This document shows, in pieces, positions 1 to 7,835 of a stretch of DNA of 64,000 nt. The position numbers and the translations under genes are program-made. Position 1 is the stretch's first letter. Each line of letters opens with the position of its first letter. The notes beneath the pieces are model-generated. The model was not told where the DNA came from and did no database searches. It worked only from the letters and a program-made list of their open reading frames with translations. The DNA is taken from positions 1-64,000 of the forward strand of contig JAHAZA010000092.1 in assembly GCA_018385415.1 (NCBI GenBank), written 5' to 3'. Source of the DNA: Treponema sp. Its GTDB lineage: Bacteria; Spirochaetota; Spirochaetia; Treponematales; Treponemataceae.

Positions 1-120
1 AGTAGGTATAGAATAAAAGAGTTGTACCAAAGAAAATCGACTATATAATTTGTTAAAAGAGGGCAGTTTGTGATTTTGCCAGAAACTAGCGGTATTATAG
101 GAATCAAGGAGTTGATGTAG
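1..120 (+). pseudogene. possible frameshifted remnant of an HTH-type gene end
   Basis: Frame 1 reads from the window edge as a basic helix-like stretch (RIKELYQRKST) up to a TAA at 46-48. A one-base shift at about position 43 continues as YNLLKEGSL to a TGA at 71-73. Together they resemble the last helix of a helix-turn-helix DNA-binding domain such as those of resolvases or transposases. Only about 24 codons are visible, so this may be chance. The gene, if real, starts left of the window. Confidence 0.15.
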
Positions 121-132
121 TGAACGAGTAAT

Positions 133-207
133 AAATTATTTGTGCCATGTACAAATAGAAATACAATAATTGCACTTATCAGTAAAACACTGGCACAAAT
201 AATTTTT
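133..207. terminator. 15-bp perfect inverted repeat, possible terminator
   Basis: The arms at 133-147 and 191-205 are perfect reverse complements (AAATTATTTGTGCCA and its complement) separated by 43 nt. The right arm runs into a T-rich stretch, so it could end plus-strand transcription, and it also lies just past the stop of the minus-strand lipoprotein gene. The loop is longer than in a usual intrinsic terminator and contains a copy of the GTACAAAT motif (149-156) that recurs near the XRE gene. Confidence 0.35.
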
Positions 208-213
208 ATTTTA

Positions 214-708
214 TTACCATTCATTAGATGTATTCATTTTTGAATTAAATTCTGTAGCAAGTTCTTTCCATTGATCTTGCATTGCCGTTATGATTTTGTC
301 ATTAGGTTGAGCAGTGATATAGCGATTAGACCAACTATCGTATGTTTTTACTTCAGCTATAGACGTCTGAATTCTATATTTTCCATCTTTTACTGAGACT
401 TCAATTATTGAATAAACATGATAGTAACTCAGTCCAAAATTGATGTTATTAGAATAATATTTCCCTTTTAAAATACCAGCTTCTTTATCAGAGAATTCAA
501 TTACAGACTCTGCATTTCTGAATAAATCTACAAATGCTAAGTTAGCTTTAGTATATATTTCGTTTTTTTTTCCAGGGAAGTCTACAATTTCTGAGTATTG
601 ATCAGAAACTGTTACAACTCCTTTTGTAGTGGCACAGGCTAAGGAGAAAATAATGAAAGGGAGTCCAATGAAAAGCCCAATTAGTGATTTTTTCAAATTT
701 TTACACAT
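214..708 (-). CDS. putative lipoprotein with DUF4468-like domain
   Basis: A 164-residue protein. The N-terminus has a basic stretch (CKNLKKS), a hydrophobic core and a lipobox FSLAC with Cys25, so it should be exported and lipid-anchored. The mature part (pattern GKKNEIYTKANLAFVDLFRN, then a strand-rich segment) resembles the DUF4468 / TBP-like beta family of secreted spirochaete and Bacteroidetes proteins, whose function is unknown. A GAGG Shine-Dalgarno precedes the ATG. A good promoter lies upstream (TTGACT at 785-780, TATTAT at 762-757, spacer 17), and an operator-like GTACAAATGTAC sits just past the expected start of transcription. The gene diverges from the XRE regulator at 820, which probably controls it. 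The family assignment is from pattern memory only. Confidence 0.6.
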   Translation of the reverse strand: MCKNLKKSLIGLFIGLPFIIFSLACATTKGVVTVSDQYSEIVDFPGKKNEIYTKANLAFVDLFRNAESVIEFSDKEAGILKGKYYSNNINFGLSYYHVYSIIEVSVKDGKYRIQTSIAEVKTYDSWSNRYITAQPNDKIITAMQDQWKELATEFNSKMNTSNEW

Positions 709-733
709 AAAAACCTCAATTATTGAAAAATTA

Positions 734-806
734 GTACAAATGTACCTATTAAAATAATAATAGATGCAATTGTACTAAAAGTCAATGATTGATAGTACAT
801 TTGTGG
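734..806. promoter_or_regulatory. divergent promoter region with GTACAAAT operator-like motifs
   Basis: GTACAAATGTAC lies at 734-745. A GTAC core occurs at 772-775 within the spacer of the lipoprotein promoter, and GTACATTTGTGG (the inverted motif, partly degenerate) lies at 795-806 over the XRE promoter. On the minus strand the lipoprotein promoter is TTGACT (785-780), a 17-nt spacer and TATTAT (762-757). On the plus strand TATGAA (807-812) sits 7 nt before the XRE ATG. This layout fits a regulator that represses both genes. Binding itself is inferred. Confidence 0.45.
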
Positions 807-819
807 TATGAATTAGTAA

Positions 820-1101
820 ATGCTTCAGTTTTGGATAAATGTAAAAAACGAATTAGATTATAGGGATATAACTCAAAAAGAGCTTGCTTCTGCTATAGAT
901 GAAAGTTATAACACATTACAATCTTGGATTAACAGAGATAGATTGCCTGATGCTGAACAAGCTGTAAAGATTGCAAAGATATTAAATACATCAGTTGAGT
1001 TTCTTGTAACTGGTTCTGAGATAAAATTAAATAACACGAATGAAGAAGCACTGGTCCTATTAGAAAAAGCGATATCAATTATGAAAAAACAAAAGCAATA
1101 A
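820..1101 (+). CDS. XRE-family helix-turn-helix regulator
   Basis: A 93-residue protein. Residues 8-62 form a typical XRE/Cro HTH domain: DITQKELASAIDESYNTLQSWI holds helices 2 and 3, followed by the P-A-V-IA-L--S-E-L scaffold. The tail (65-93) is short and charged and may help dimerise. There is no Shine-Dalgarno before the ATG; instead a -10-like TATGAA ends 7 nt upstream, so the mRNA may be leaderless. The gene diverges from the lipoprotein at 708-214 and is probably its regulator and its own autoregulator. No toxin or phage gene is adjacent. Confidence 0.75.
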   Translation: MLQFWINVKNELDYRDITQKELASAIDESYNTLQSWINRDRLPDAEQAVKIAKILNTSVEFLVTGSEIKLNNTNEEALVLLEKAISIMKKQKQ

Positions 1102-1158
1102 AAAAAATTTTGTTTTAGTTTTTATTGCAAACCCTGTCATTCTTAAACCGAAGCTTTA

Positions 1159-1198
1159 TTCCCAAATCCCTCAAAATTTGCTATCATAAATCACTATG
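1159..1198 (+). promoter_or_regulatory. hisD promoter, near-leaderless start
   Basis: TTCCCA (1159-1164), a 17-nt spacer and TATCAT (1182-1187) precede the hisD ATG at 1196. The -10 box ends 8 nt before the ATG and no Shine-Dalgarno is present, so the transcript should begin about 2 nt before the start codon. The -35 match is weak. Confidence 0.4.
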
Positions 1199-2563
1199 AT
1201 AAAAACATTATATGCAAATGAAATTGAACCAAAATGGTTCGCCGGTCGTGACTTTGAAGGCACAAATGAAACAGTTCAGAACGTCATTCAGGATGTAATC
1301 AAAAACGGTGACGCTGCTGTCAAAAAGTATGGTGCAATGTTTGATGTATCAAGCCCAGAAACAATCCAGATTCCAGAATCAGAATTAAAAGCTTGTGCAG
1401 AAAAACTCAAAAAAGAAAAACCAGAAACTTACAACGCCCTCGTTCATTCACATGACCTTGCATATAAATTTGCTATTCGCCAGAGAAAATCCTTTGATGA
1501 CTTTGAAGAAGAATTACAGCCGGGGCTTTTTACCGGACAGAAAACAATTCCTGTAGAAAAAGCTGGAGTTTATGTTCCGGCAGGAAGATTCCCTTTACTC
1601 TCAACTGTTGTAATGACAGTAACTCCTGCAATTGCTGCAGGCGTTGAAGACATCGTTTTGTGTACACCACCTCGTGTTCACCCTGATGATCTTGCTGCGG
1701 CAAAAGAGCAGGGTACCGGCGTTCCTGGTAAACCATTTGTTGGAGGTAAGCCTTATGCAGACGAAGGAATTCTTGCTGCGGCCTATATCTGTGGTGCAAA
1801 AAAAGCATTTGCAGTTGGTGGCTCACAGGCAATCGCTGCCATGGCTTACGGAACAGAAAGTGTTCCTTGCGTTGATGTAATTGTAGGACCAGGAAACAAA
1901 TTCGTAGCTGCTGCAAAGAAAGAAGTTTACGGTAAAGTTGGAATCGACATGGTTGCAGGTCCAACAGAGGTTTTTGTAATCGCAGACAGTTCTGCAGATC
2001 CACGCTGGGTTGCAGCAGACCTTTTGGCTCAGGCAGAACACGACATTGTAGCTCAGCCAGTTATGGCAACTCCTGATGCTGACTTTGCAAAAAAAGTTGC
2101 AGAAGAAATCGAAGTTCAGCTTGCAGAGCTTCCTACAAAAGAAACTGCCCGTGCATCAATCGACACATACGGCCGCATCATCATCACAGAAAGCCTCGAA
2201 CAGGCTGCAGAAATTGCAAACCGCAAAGCTCCAGAACACCTTGAGCTTGCCCTTAGCGAAGGCGCAGAACGTGACAAAATTGCCGCAATGGTTCGTAACT
2301 ACGGTTCACTTTTTATCGGACACTATGCTGCCGAAGTATTCGGAGATTACTCTGCAGGTCTTAACCACACACTTCCAACCTCTGGAGCTGCTCACTATTC
2401 AGGCGGCTTGAGTGTAAGAATGTTCCTTAAGACTGTAACAACCCTTCGTGCAAAAGAGGGCTCAGAAGGAATGAAGAACTCTGCAGTTGCGGCAGGCGCA
2501 CTTGGAGATGCTGAAGGTCTTGCAGCACACGCAAAGGCTGCAAGAATACGTCTGGAAAAATAA
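1196..2563 (+). CDS. hisD: histidinol dehydrogenase
   Basis: A 455-residue enzyme for the last two steps of histidine synthesis: NAD-dependent oxidation of L-histidinol to histidine in the cytosol. Family hallmarks are present: IVGPGNKFVAAAKKEVYGKV, the zinc-binding Gln and His in LLAQAEHD, the catalytic Glu-His in APEHLEL, and FGDYSAGLNHTLPTSGAAHYSGG. The protein is slightly longer than the usual ~430 residues because of an insert around residues 160-185 (rich in Gly, Ala and Lys) before ADEGILAAAYICGA. No other his gene is visible in the window, so it is an orphan of the pathway here. A hairpin follows at 2568-2619. The start lacks a Shine-Dalgarno but has a close -10 box. Confidence 0.95.
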   Translation: MIKTLYANEIEPKWFAGRDFEGTNETVQNVIQDVIKNGDAAVKKYGAMFDVSSPETIQIPESELKACAEKLKKEKPETYNALVHSHDLAYKFAIRQRKSFDDFEEELQPGLFTGQKTIPVEKAGVYVPAGRFPLLSTVVMTVTPAIAAGVEDIVLCTPPRVHPDDLAAAKEQGTGVPGKPFVGGKPYADEGILAAAYICGAKKAFAVGGSQAIAAMAYGTESVPCVDVIVGPGNKFVAAAKKEVYGKVGIDMVAGPTEVFVIADSSADPRWVAADLLAQAEHDIVAQPVMATPDADFAKKVAEEIEVQLAELPTKETARASIDTYGRIIITESLEQAAEIANRKAPEHLELALSEGAERDKIAAMVRNYGSLFIGHYAAEVFGDYSAGLNHTLPTSGAAHYSGGLSVRMFLKTVTTLRAKEGSEGMKNSAVAAGALGDAEGLAAHAKAARIRLEK

Positions 2564-2567
2564 TAAA

Positions 2568-2619
2568 GCCGCCGATTGCTGGTAATACAAGAAATGCAGG
2601 TATTACCACCAGTGGCGGT
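2568..2619. repeat. imperfect hairpin between hisD and def
   Basis: GCCGCCGATTGCTGGTAATAC (2568-2588) pairs with GTATTACCACCAGTGGCGGT (2600-2619) with a few mismatches and an 11-nt loop. It is not followed by a T-run on the plus strand. On the minus strand it is followed by a T-rich stretch. It may stabilise the hisD mRNA end or be a weak terminator. Confidence 0.4.
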
Positions 2620-2652
2620 AAAGAATAAATAGTAATTAATTTGAGGAAATAT

Positions 2653-3222
2653 ATGTTAAGAATTACAAAGCTTGGTGAAGATGTTTTAAGACAGGTTGCT
2701 GTTCCTGTTGAACCAGAAGAAATTAATGATGAGTTTCGTGTGCTTATAAATGAAATGTTTGAAACAATGATTGAGGCAAATGGTGTTGGACTTGCAGCTC
2801 CACAGGTAGATATCAGCAAAAGATTTTTTGTTGTAATCGCTGATGATGATGTTCGCCGCGTTTTCATCAACCCTCAGATTGTTGCAACATCAAGTGATCT
2901 TGTTGATTACGAAGAAGGCTGTCTTTCAATTCCGAAAATCTATGAAAAAATCAAACGACCTTCACAGGTTACTGTTCAGGCACTTGATGAAAACGGAAAA
3001 AAATTCCAGCTTGAAGCGGACGGTCTTTTAGCCCGTGTAATTCAGCACGAAAACGATCACCTTGATGGAATTGTATTTATCGATCGTGGTGATGCTGAAT
3101 TCAAAAAAGAAGCAGAAGAAACAATGGCTAAGCGCCAGAAACGATATCTTGAAAAACTGAAAGCTAAAGAAGCTAAAGAGCGCAAAATTGCCGCAAAGAA
3201 AGCTGCAAAAGCTGCAAAATAA
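2653..3222 (+). CDS. def: peptide deformylase
   Basis: A 189-residue iron/zinc hydrolase that removes the N-formyl group from nascent proteins. All three motifs are present: I GVGLAAPQ, II EGCLSIP (metal-binding Cys) and III QHENDHLDG (HExxH-type; two metal His and the catalytic Glu). I start at the ATG 2653, which has GAGGA 6 to 10 nt upstream; an earlier in-frame TTG at 2641 overlaps that ribosome site. The last ~30 residues form a Lys/Ala-rich basic helix beyond the catalytic core, perhaps a ribosome-docking helix. The gene is followed by fmt, the enzyme that adds the formyl group, a common pairing. Confidence 0.95.
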   Translation: MLRITKLGEDVLRQVAVPVEPEEINDEFRVLINEMFETMIEANGVGLAAPQVDISKRFFVVIADDDVRRVFINPQIVATSSDLVDYEEGCLSIPKIYEKIKRPSQVTVQALDENGKKFQLEADGLLARVIQHENDHLDGIVFIDRGDAEFKKEAEETMAKRQKRYLEKLKAKEAKERKIAAKKAAKAAK

Positions 3223-3241
3223 ATTAACTTATAATATTACT

Positions 3242-3266
3242 TGCCGGTTTTAAAAACCGGCATTTT
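3242..3266 (+). terminator. hairpin between def and fmt
   Basis: TGCCGGTTT and AAACCGGCA form a 9-bp stem followed by TTTTA. It may act as a partial terminator or processing site between def and fmt. Confidence 0.55.
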
Positions 3267-3281
3267 AATCTGGAGGAACAT

Positions 3282-4295
3282 ATGCTGAAAGTATTATATG
3301 CAGGAAGTCCTGAACCAGCGGCTGAAACATTAAGGCTTCTTCTTGAAAATCAGGAAAAGTATGGAATCAAAATCGTTGGTGTTTTAACAAACCCACCTTC
3401 AGCAAAAGGTCGCCATAAAGAACTTACTCCAACACCTGTAGGAAAGCTTGCTCTTGATTACGCATCCGCCGGTAACGACCTTTCTGTATTTACTCCGGAA
3501 CACCTTAATGGTGATGCAAGAGAGCAAATTGAACCTTTGGGTGCTGACATTCTTGTTTGCTTTGCATACGGTCACATCTTTGGCCCAAAATTCCTTGCAA
3601 TGTTTAAGATGGGAGGAATTAATCTTCATCCGTCATTGCTTCCCATGTACCGTGGCTGTACTCCGGTTAACGCAAGCATCCTGAATCAGGATAAAGAAAC
3701 TGCTTTTACAATTCAGACATTGTCTTTAGGCATGGATGAAGGAAATATCCTGGCCCAGAAAAAAGTTCCTCTTACCGGAAAAGAAACTGCAGGCTCGCTT
3801 CTTCACGCAGCTGCTGTAGACGGCGCTCAGCTTATTCTTGACCTTCTTTCTGACGCAGGCAAAAAAGGCTCGCTTAAAGAAGGCATTCCTCAAAGTGGTG
3901 AACCATCATACACTCAGATAATTAGAAAAGAAGACGGTAAAATCCACTGGTTTGCATCTGCCTCCCAGATTGATGCTAAAATCCGTGCATATGATCCTGA
4001 TCCTGGAACATTCTGTATAACAGGAACTGACGAAAAACCTGACACTCTTCGTATTCTTGAAGCAAAGGTTCTTACAACCGAAATGCAGGCTGCCCAAAAT
4101 TCCCCATATAAACCGGAATTTGAACAGTCAGAACCTGGAACTGTGCTTGTATATGATAAACCTACAGGAATCTGGATTAAAACAGGCGATGGCATTCTTT
4201 GCGTTACAAAACTTCAGAAGCAGGGCAAAAGTGCCATGGGTTACAAGGACTTTATGAACGGTGCCCGTGATTTTATTGGCTCACTATTGAAGTGA
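3282..4295 (+). CDS. fmt: methionyl-tRNA formyltransferase
   Basis: A 337-residue cytosolic enzyme that formylates initiator Met-tRNA using 10-formyl-THF. The N-terminal formyltransferase domain (1-~210) has GGINLHPSLLPMYRGCTPVN with the catalytic Asn/His, preceded by DILVCFAYGHIF. The C-terminal OB-like tRNA-binding domain starts near IHWFASASQIDAKIRAYDP. Length is close to the usual ~315. A strong GGAGG lies 6 nt before the ATG. It is functionally paired with def just upstream. Confidence 0.95.
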   Translation: MLKVLYAGSPEPAAETLRLLLENQEKYGIKIVGVLTNPPSAKGRHKELTPTPVGKLALDYASAGNDLSVFTPEHLNGDAREQIEPLGADILVCFAYGHIFGPKFLAMFKMGGINLHPSLLPMYRGCTPVNASILNQDKETAFTIQTLSLGMDEGNILAQKKVPLTGKETAGSLLHAAAVDGAQLILDLLSDAGKKGSLKEGIPQSGEPSYTQIIRKEDGKIHWFASASQIDAKIRAYDPDPGTFCITGTDEKPDTLRILEAKVLTTEMQAAQNSPYKPEFEQSEPGTVLVYDKPTGIWIKTGDGILCVTKLQKQGKSAMGYKDFMNGARDFIGSLLK

Positions 4296-4377
4296 CGCCC
4301 TTAATAAAGTATATTATATAGAAGTATTTTACGCTTTAAATCAGTTATCTGACACTTTAAATTAAAGGTGAATTTAT

Positions 4378-5529
4378 ATGGCAAAAAAAGAAAATAATTC
4401 AAAGAAAGAAAAAGTTCCATTTATGCAGTATGTAAAGAACTTCGGCGTTTCCTTTAAGGCTGGAGCAGAAAAATTGCAGGAAACAGGAGCCGCTTTTGTA
4501 TGGTATACAGTTGCTCTCTTTGTTATTATGGGAATTACTGCAGTGGCAATCTTCCTTGGAGTTAACAAAGGTTATGAACGCCAGGTAGTTCCTGATGTTG
4601 TTGGAACAAATCTTTATCGTGCACAGCTTATTCTTCAGGAAAAGGAATTATATCCTCGTCTTCAGATGCGTTATTCTGATGTTCCGGGACAGGTTGGTCA
4701 GATTATTTCTCAGAGTCCTAAAAAAGGTTCTATCGTTAAAGCACAGAGCCGCGTAACTCTTGTAGTAAGTCGTGGTGTTGTATTTGATCATGTAGGAAAT
4801 TACGTTGGAACAAATCTCGATGCACTAAAAAATACACTTGATGCACTTTATGCTGGTGCTGAAATTCCTTCATTAACAATTGCAAATCCTATTTTCAAAC
4901 AGGATGCTGCGCTTCCTGGAACAATCCTTGAACAGGATCCACCAGAAGGAACTCCAATCACTCAGCCAATTGAACTTAAGTTCATTGTTTCAAGTGGCCC
5001 ACAGAAAATGAAAGTTGAAATTCCTGACTTTACAGGTAAGAATGTAACAGAAGTTCTTGCTGCAATGTCTCAGACAAGATTAACTTTTGATTTTACACAG
5101 CACATAGCTTCCGAAAATGAAGTTCCAGGAACAGTTGTAAAGCAGGTTAATCCTAGTAATAAAAAAGAAGTTGGTGAATATGCACATGTTCAGCTTGAGT
5201 TTGCAATGCCAGCTGTAACAGAAGATGATGAAGAAAATGGTGAAGTAAAACCAGATCAGAATGGTCTTAACGAAGCCGAAGCTACAGAAGCAGGGCTTGT
5301 TCGCAATACAGCAAATTATGTTCACGGAATTTTAACAACAAAAATTCCTGAATATCCTTACGCTGTTCCTGTAAAGCTTGACGTAATTCCACAGGAAGGT
5401 TCTCGTTACGGAATCGCAACATTCAATCATGTTGGCGGCAACTTAACAATTCCTTATGCTGTTCCACACGGATCAGTTCTGGTATTAAGTGTTTTGGAAC
5501 GTGAAGTTGAAAGAACATCAATTCAGTAA
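4378..5529 (+). CDS. membrane-anchored PASTA-domain protein
   Basis: A 383-residue protein with a cytoplasmic basic N-terminus (1-~38), one membrane helix (about 41-62) and an extracytoplasmic part. It carries three PASTA domains: ~68-131 (VVPDVVGTNLYRAQLIL...SQSPKKGSIV), ~134-210 and ~213-285 (IPDFTGKNVTEVLAAM...). After an acidic linker (~288-305) comes a strand-rich C-terminal domain of unknown type. PASTA domains bind peptidoglycan or muropeptides in Ser/Thr kinases and class B PBPs, but no kinase or transpeptidase domain is present here. It sits between fmt and aroDE in the same run. A role in sensing or binding cell wall is inference from the domain. Confidence 0.8.
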   Translation: MAKKENNSKKEKVPFMQYVKNFGVSFKAGAEKLQETGAAFVWYTVALFVIMGITAVAIFLGVNKGYERQVVPDVVGTNLYRAQLILQEKELYPRLQMRYSDVPGQVGQIISQSPKKGSIVKAQSRVTLVVSRGVVFDHVGNYVGTNLDALKNTLDALYAGAEIPSLTIANPIFKQDAALPGTILEQDPPEGTPITQPIELKFIVSSGPQKMKVEIPDFTGKNVTEVLAAMSQTRLTFDFTQHIASENEVPGTVVKQVNPSNKKEVGEYAHVQLEFAMPAVTEDDEENGEVKPDQNGLNEAEATEAGLVRNTANYVHGILTTKIPEYPYAVPVKLDVIPQEGSRYGIATFNHVGGNLTIPYAVPHGSVLVLSVLEREVERTSIQ

Positions 5530-5537
5530 TTAGTAAA

Positions 5538-7046
5538 ATGAATAAAACAAAGATTTGTCTTACTCTTACCTGTAAAACAATTCAGGAAGATTTAAAAATT
5601 ATAGAAAAGTATCGGCCTTATATCGACATGGTTGAACTTAGGGCCGATTATCTTGAAGAAGATGAATGTCTTCACATTCGTCAGTTTCCACGTCTTGCAA
5701 ACATTCCTTGTATTTTAACAATCCGCCGTCGCATTGATGGTGGACTTTATGTTGGTGGTGAATCTGCCAGAACAATGCTTTTTGCAAGAGCAATGGCATT
5801 TGCAGATCAAAATAAAAAAAATAATTTTGCATATGTAGATTTTGAAGATGACTTTCATATTCCAAGTCTTCAGGATGCCTGTATGGCTTTTGGAACAAGA
5901 ATCATTCGTAGTATGCATGATATGAATAATCCTGTGTATGACATCATTGAAAAATGTAATTCCATGAGAAAAACCGGTTATGAAATTCCAAAGATTGCTT
6001 TTCAGCCACATACACTTGATGATGTTACACATCTTTTTGAAGTAACAAAAAATTTTACAGATTACGATCATATTTTGTGCGCAATGGGATCTCTTGGAAC
6101 TCCTTCAAGAATTCTTGCCCATAAAATTCACTCATTCCTTACATATACTTCGGCACCTGAAAATCTTTCAAATACAAATGTTATCGGCCATCTTGATCCG
6201 ATTACTTTGCATAACATTTATCACTTTAAAGACCTGAATGATGATACAAAAATATTTGGTATTACAGGATGGCCTTTGGCTCACACTTTAAGTCCTGAGC
6301 TTCATAATAAAGGTTATAAGAAGCACGGAATGAATTGTGTTTACATTCCAATCCGAACACCAAAACTTTCAGAAGCGATGAATTTCTGTGATAAAGTGGG
6401 AGTTCAGGGAATGTCGGTAACAGTTCCTCATAAAGAAACTGTATTACCTGAACTTGCTCGTATTGATGAAGAAGTTGCAGATATCCGTGCATCCAATACA
6501 ATTGTAAAAGAAGCTGGACAATGGTGTGGTTATAACACTGATGCCAGTGGTTTTATGACTGCATTAAAAGAATTCCTTGGTGTTGATAAGCTTCGCCATC
6601 GTCGTGTTGCAATTATTGGTGCAGGCGGTGCAGCTCGTGCTATTGCATATGCAATTAAAAAGCTTGGTGGAAAGGCTTGTATTTTTAACCGTACTTTGAT
6701 TAATGCAAAAATTATTGCAGATAAATATGGATTTAAATATGCACCATTAGCTCAGGATTCTGTTTACGATCTTGAAATGTATTCTGATATTATTATTCAA
6801 ACAACTTCTGTTGGTAACGGATATTTTGGTCCTTCCAACGAAAGTAATGACCCATTGTATTTCTACAATTTCAAGGGAAATGAAAATGTTTATGACATTA
6901 TTTATTCCCCAGAAATTACACCGATGATGTCACGTGCAATTGCATCAGGCTGCCATGTATCAAATGGATATTCAATGCTGAGACATCAGGGATATAAACA
7001 ATTCAAATTATTCACAGGGGAAGAATATGGCGATGACACAAACTGA
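5538..7046 (+). CDS. aroDE: bifunctional 3-dehydroquinate dehydratase / shikimate dehydrogenase
   Basis: A 502-residue fusion catalysing two successive steps of the shikimate pathway. The N-terminal half (~1-220) is a type I dehydroquinase: MVELRADYLEE, IRRRIDGG, catalytic His in IIRSMHD and Schiff-base Lys in PKIAFQPH. The C-terminal half (~235-500) is AroE: ITGWPLAHTLSPELHN substrate site, VTVPHKE with the catalytic Lys, NTDASGF, and an AIIGAGGAARAIAYAI dinucleotide-binding loop. Such a fusion is typical of plants, Chlamydiae and some spirochaetes. It begins 8 nt after the PASTA gene, and its end overlaps rpiA by 20 nt, suggesting translational coupling. Confidence 0.93.
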   Translation: MNKTKICLTLTCKTIQEDLKIIEKYRPYIDMVELRADYLEEDECLHIRQFPRLANIPCILTIRRRIDGGLYVGGESARTMLFARAMAFADQNKKNNFAYVDFEDDFHIPSLQDACMAFGTRIIRSMHDMNNPVYDIIEKCNSMRKTGYEIPKIAFQPHTLDDVTHLFEVTKNFTDYDHILCAMGSLGTPSRILAHKIHSFLTYTSAPENLSNTNVIGHLDPITLHNIYHFKDLNDDTKIFGITGWPLAHTLSPELHNKGYKKHGMNCVYIPIRTPKLSEAMNFCDKVGVQGMSVTVPHKETVLPELARIDEEVADIRASNTIVKEAGQWCGYNTDASGFMTALKEFLGVDKLRHRRVAIIGAGGAARAIAYAIKKLGGKACIFNRTLINAKIIADKYGFKYAPLAQDSVYDLEMYSDIIIQTTSVGNGYFGPSNESNDPLYFYNFKGNENVYDIIYSPEITPMMSRAIASGCHVSNGYSMLRHQGYKQFKLFTGEEYGDDTN

Positions 7047-7746
7047 ACAGAAAGAATTAGTTGCAGCAACTGCAATTGATACATTGATTAAGAATAAAAA
7101 AATCTTCAGCGGAATGAAGATCGGGCTTGGAACAGGTTCAACTGCCGTTCCTGCTGTTAAGCATCTTGCAAAGAGAATTGCAGATGGAACTTTAAAAGAC
7201 ATTAAGGCTGTGGTAACAAGCTTTGGTACACAGAATCTTTGTGAAGAACTTGAAATTCCAGTTTACTCGATGAATGACAAAATCATTGGTGGCCATCTTG
7301 ATCTTGCAATTGATGGTGCAGATGAAGTTGATCCAGACAACAATGTAATCAAAGGTGGTGGAGCTGCTTTGCTCCGTGAAAAAATTGTTGCTTACAATGC
7401 AGAGCAGTTTGTAATTGTTGCTGACAGTACAAAGATAGTTGATTCATTGGGAACAAAATTCAGACTTCCAGTTGAAATCATCGGTGAAGCACGTGTTCCT
7501 GTAACTAAAGCTCTTGAAGCTCTTGGCGCAGAATGTGTTCTTCGCGAAGGTGTAAAAAAATGTGGTCCTGTAATTACCGACAACGGAAATCAGATTCTTG
7601 ATATTCTTTGGAAAGAACCTGTTAACCCTTGCATGATGGAAGATAAAATCAACTCAATTGTTGGTGTTGTAGAAGTTGGATTCTTTACAAAAAATAAGCC
7701 GATTGTATTTACAATGAATTCTGATTGTAATGTAATTCAGAGATAG
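7027..7746 (+). CDS. rpiA: ribose-5-phosphate isomerase A
   Basis: A 239-residue enzyme interconverting ribose-5-P and ribulose-5-P in the pentose phosphate pathway. Motifs are IGLGTGSTA (phosphate loop), DLAIDGADEVDP and KGGGAALLREKIV with the catalytic Glu/Lys. The length is normal. The ATG has GGGGAAG 7 nt upstream, inside the end of aroDE, with a 20-nt overlap in another frame. A strong terminator follows at 7774-7828, ending the def-to-rpiA run. Confidence 0.95.
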   Translation: MAMTQTEQKELVAATAIDTLIKNKKIFSGMKIGLGTGSTAVPAVKHLAKRIADGTLKDIKAVVTSFGTQNLCEELEIPVYSMNDKIIGGHLDLAIDGADEVDPDNNVIKGGGAALLREKIVAYNAEQFVIVADSTKIVDSLGTKFRLPVEIIGEARVPVTKALEALGAECVLREGVKKCGPVITDNGNQILDILWKEPVNPCMMEDKINSIVGVVEVGFFTKNKPIVFTMNSDCNVIQR

Positions 7747-7773
7747 TTAAGCATTATTTATATTGCAACGGGT

Positions 7774-7828
7774 GGTGGTTGAGCGATTCTTCACAATTAA
7801 TATGAAGAATCAGACCACCATTTTTTTT
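7774..7828 (+). terminator. rho-independent terminator after rpiA
   Basis: A two-part stem, GGTGGT with ACCACC and GATTCTTCA with TGAAGAATC, is followed by eight T. It ends the def-fmt-aroDE-rpiA transcript. The next gene starts within 10 nt, so that gene needs its own promoter or read-through. Confidence 0.85.
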
Positions 7829-7835
7829 GATTGAA

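Noticed and set aside
214..1101. Toxin-antitoxin pair (XRE plus small partner)
   Set aside because: The partner is an exported lipoprotein of 164 residues, not a typical toxin, and the genes diverge instead of forming an operon.
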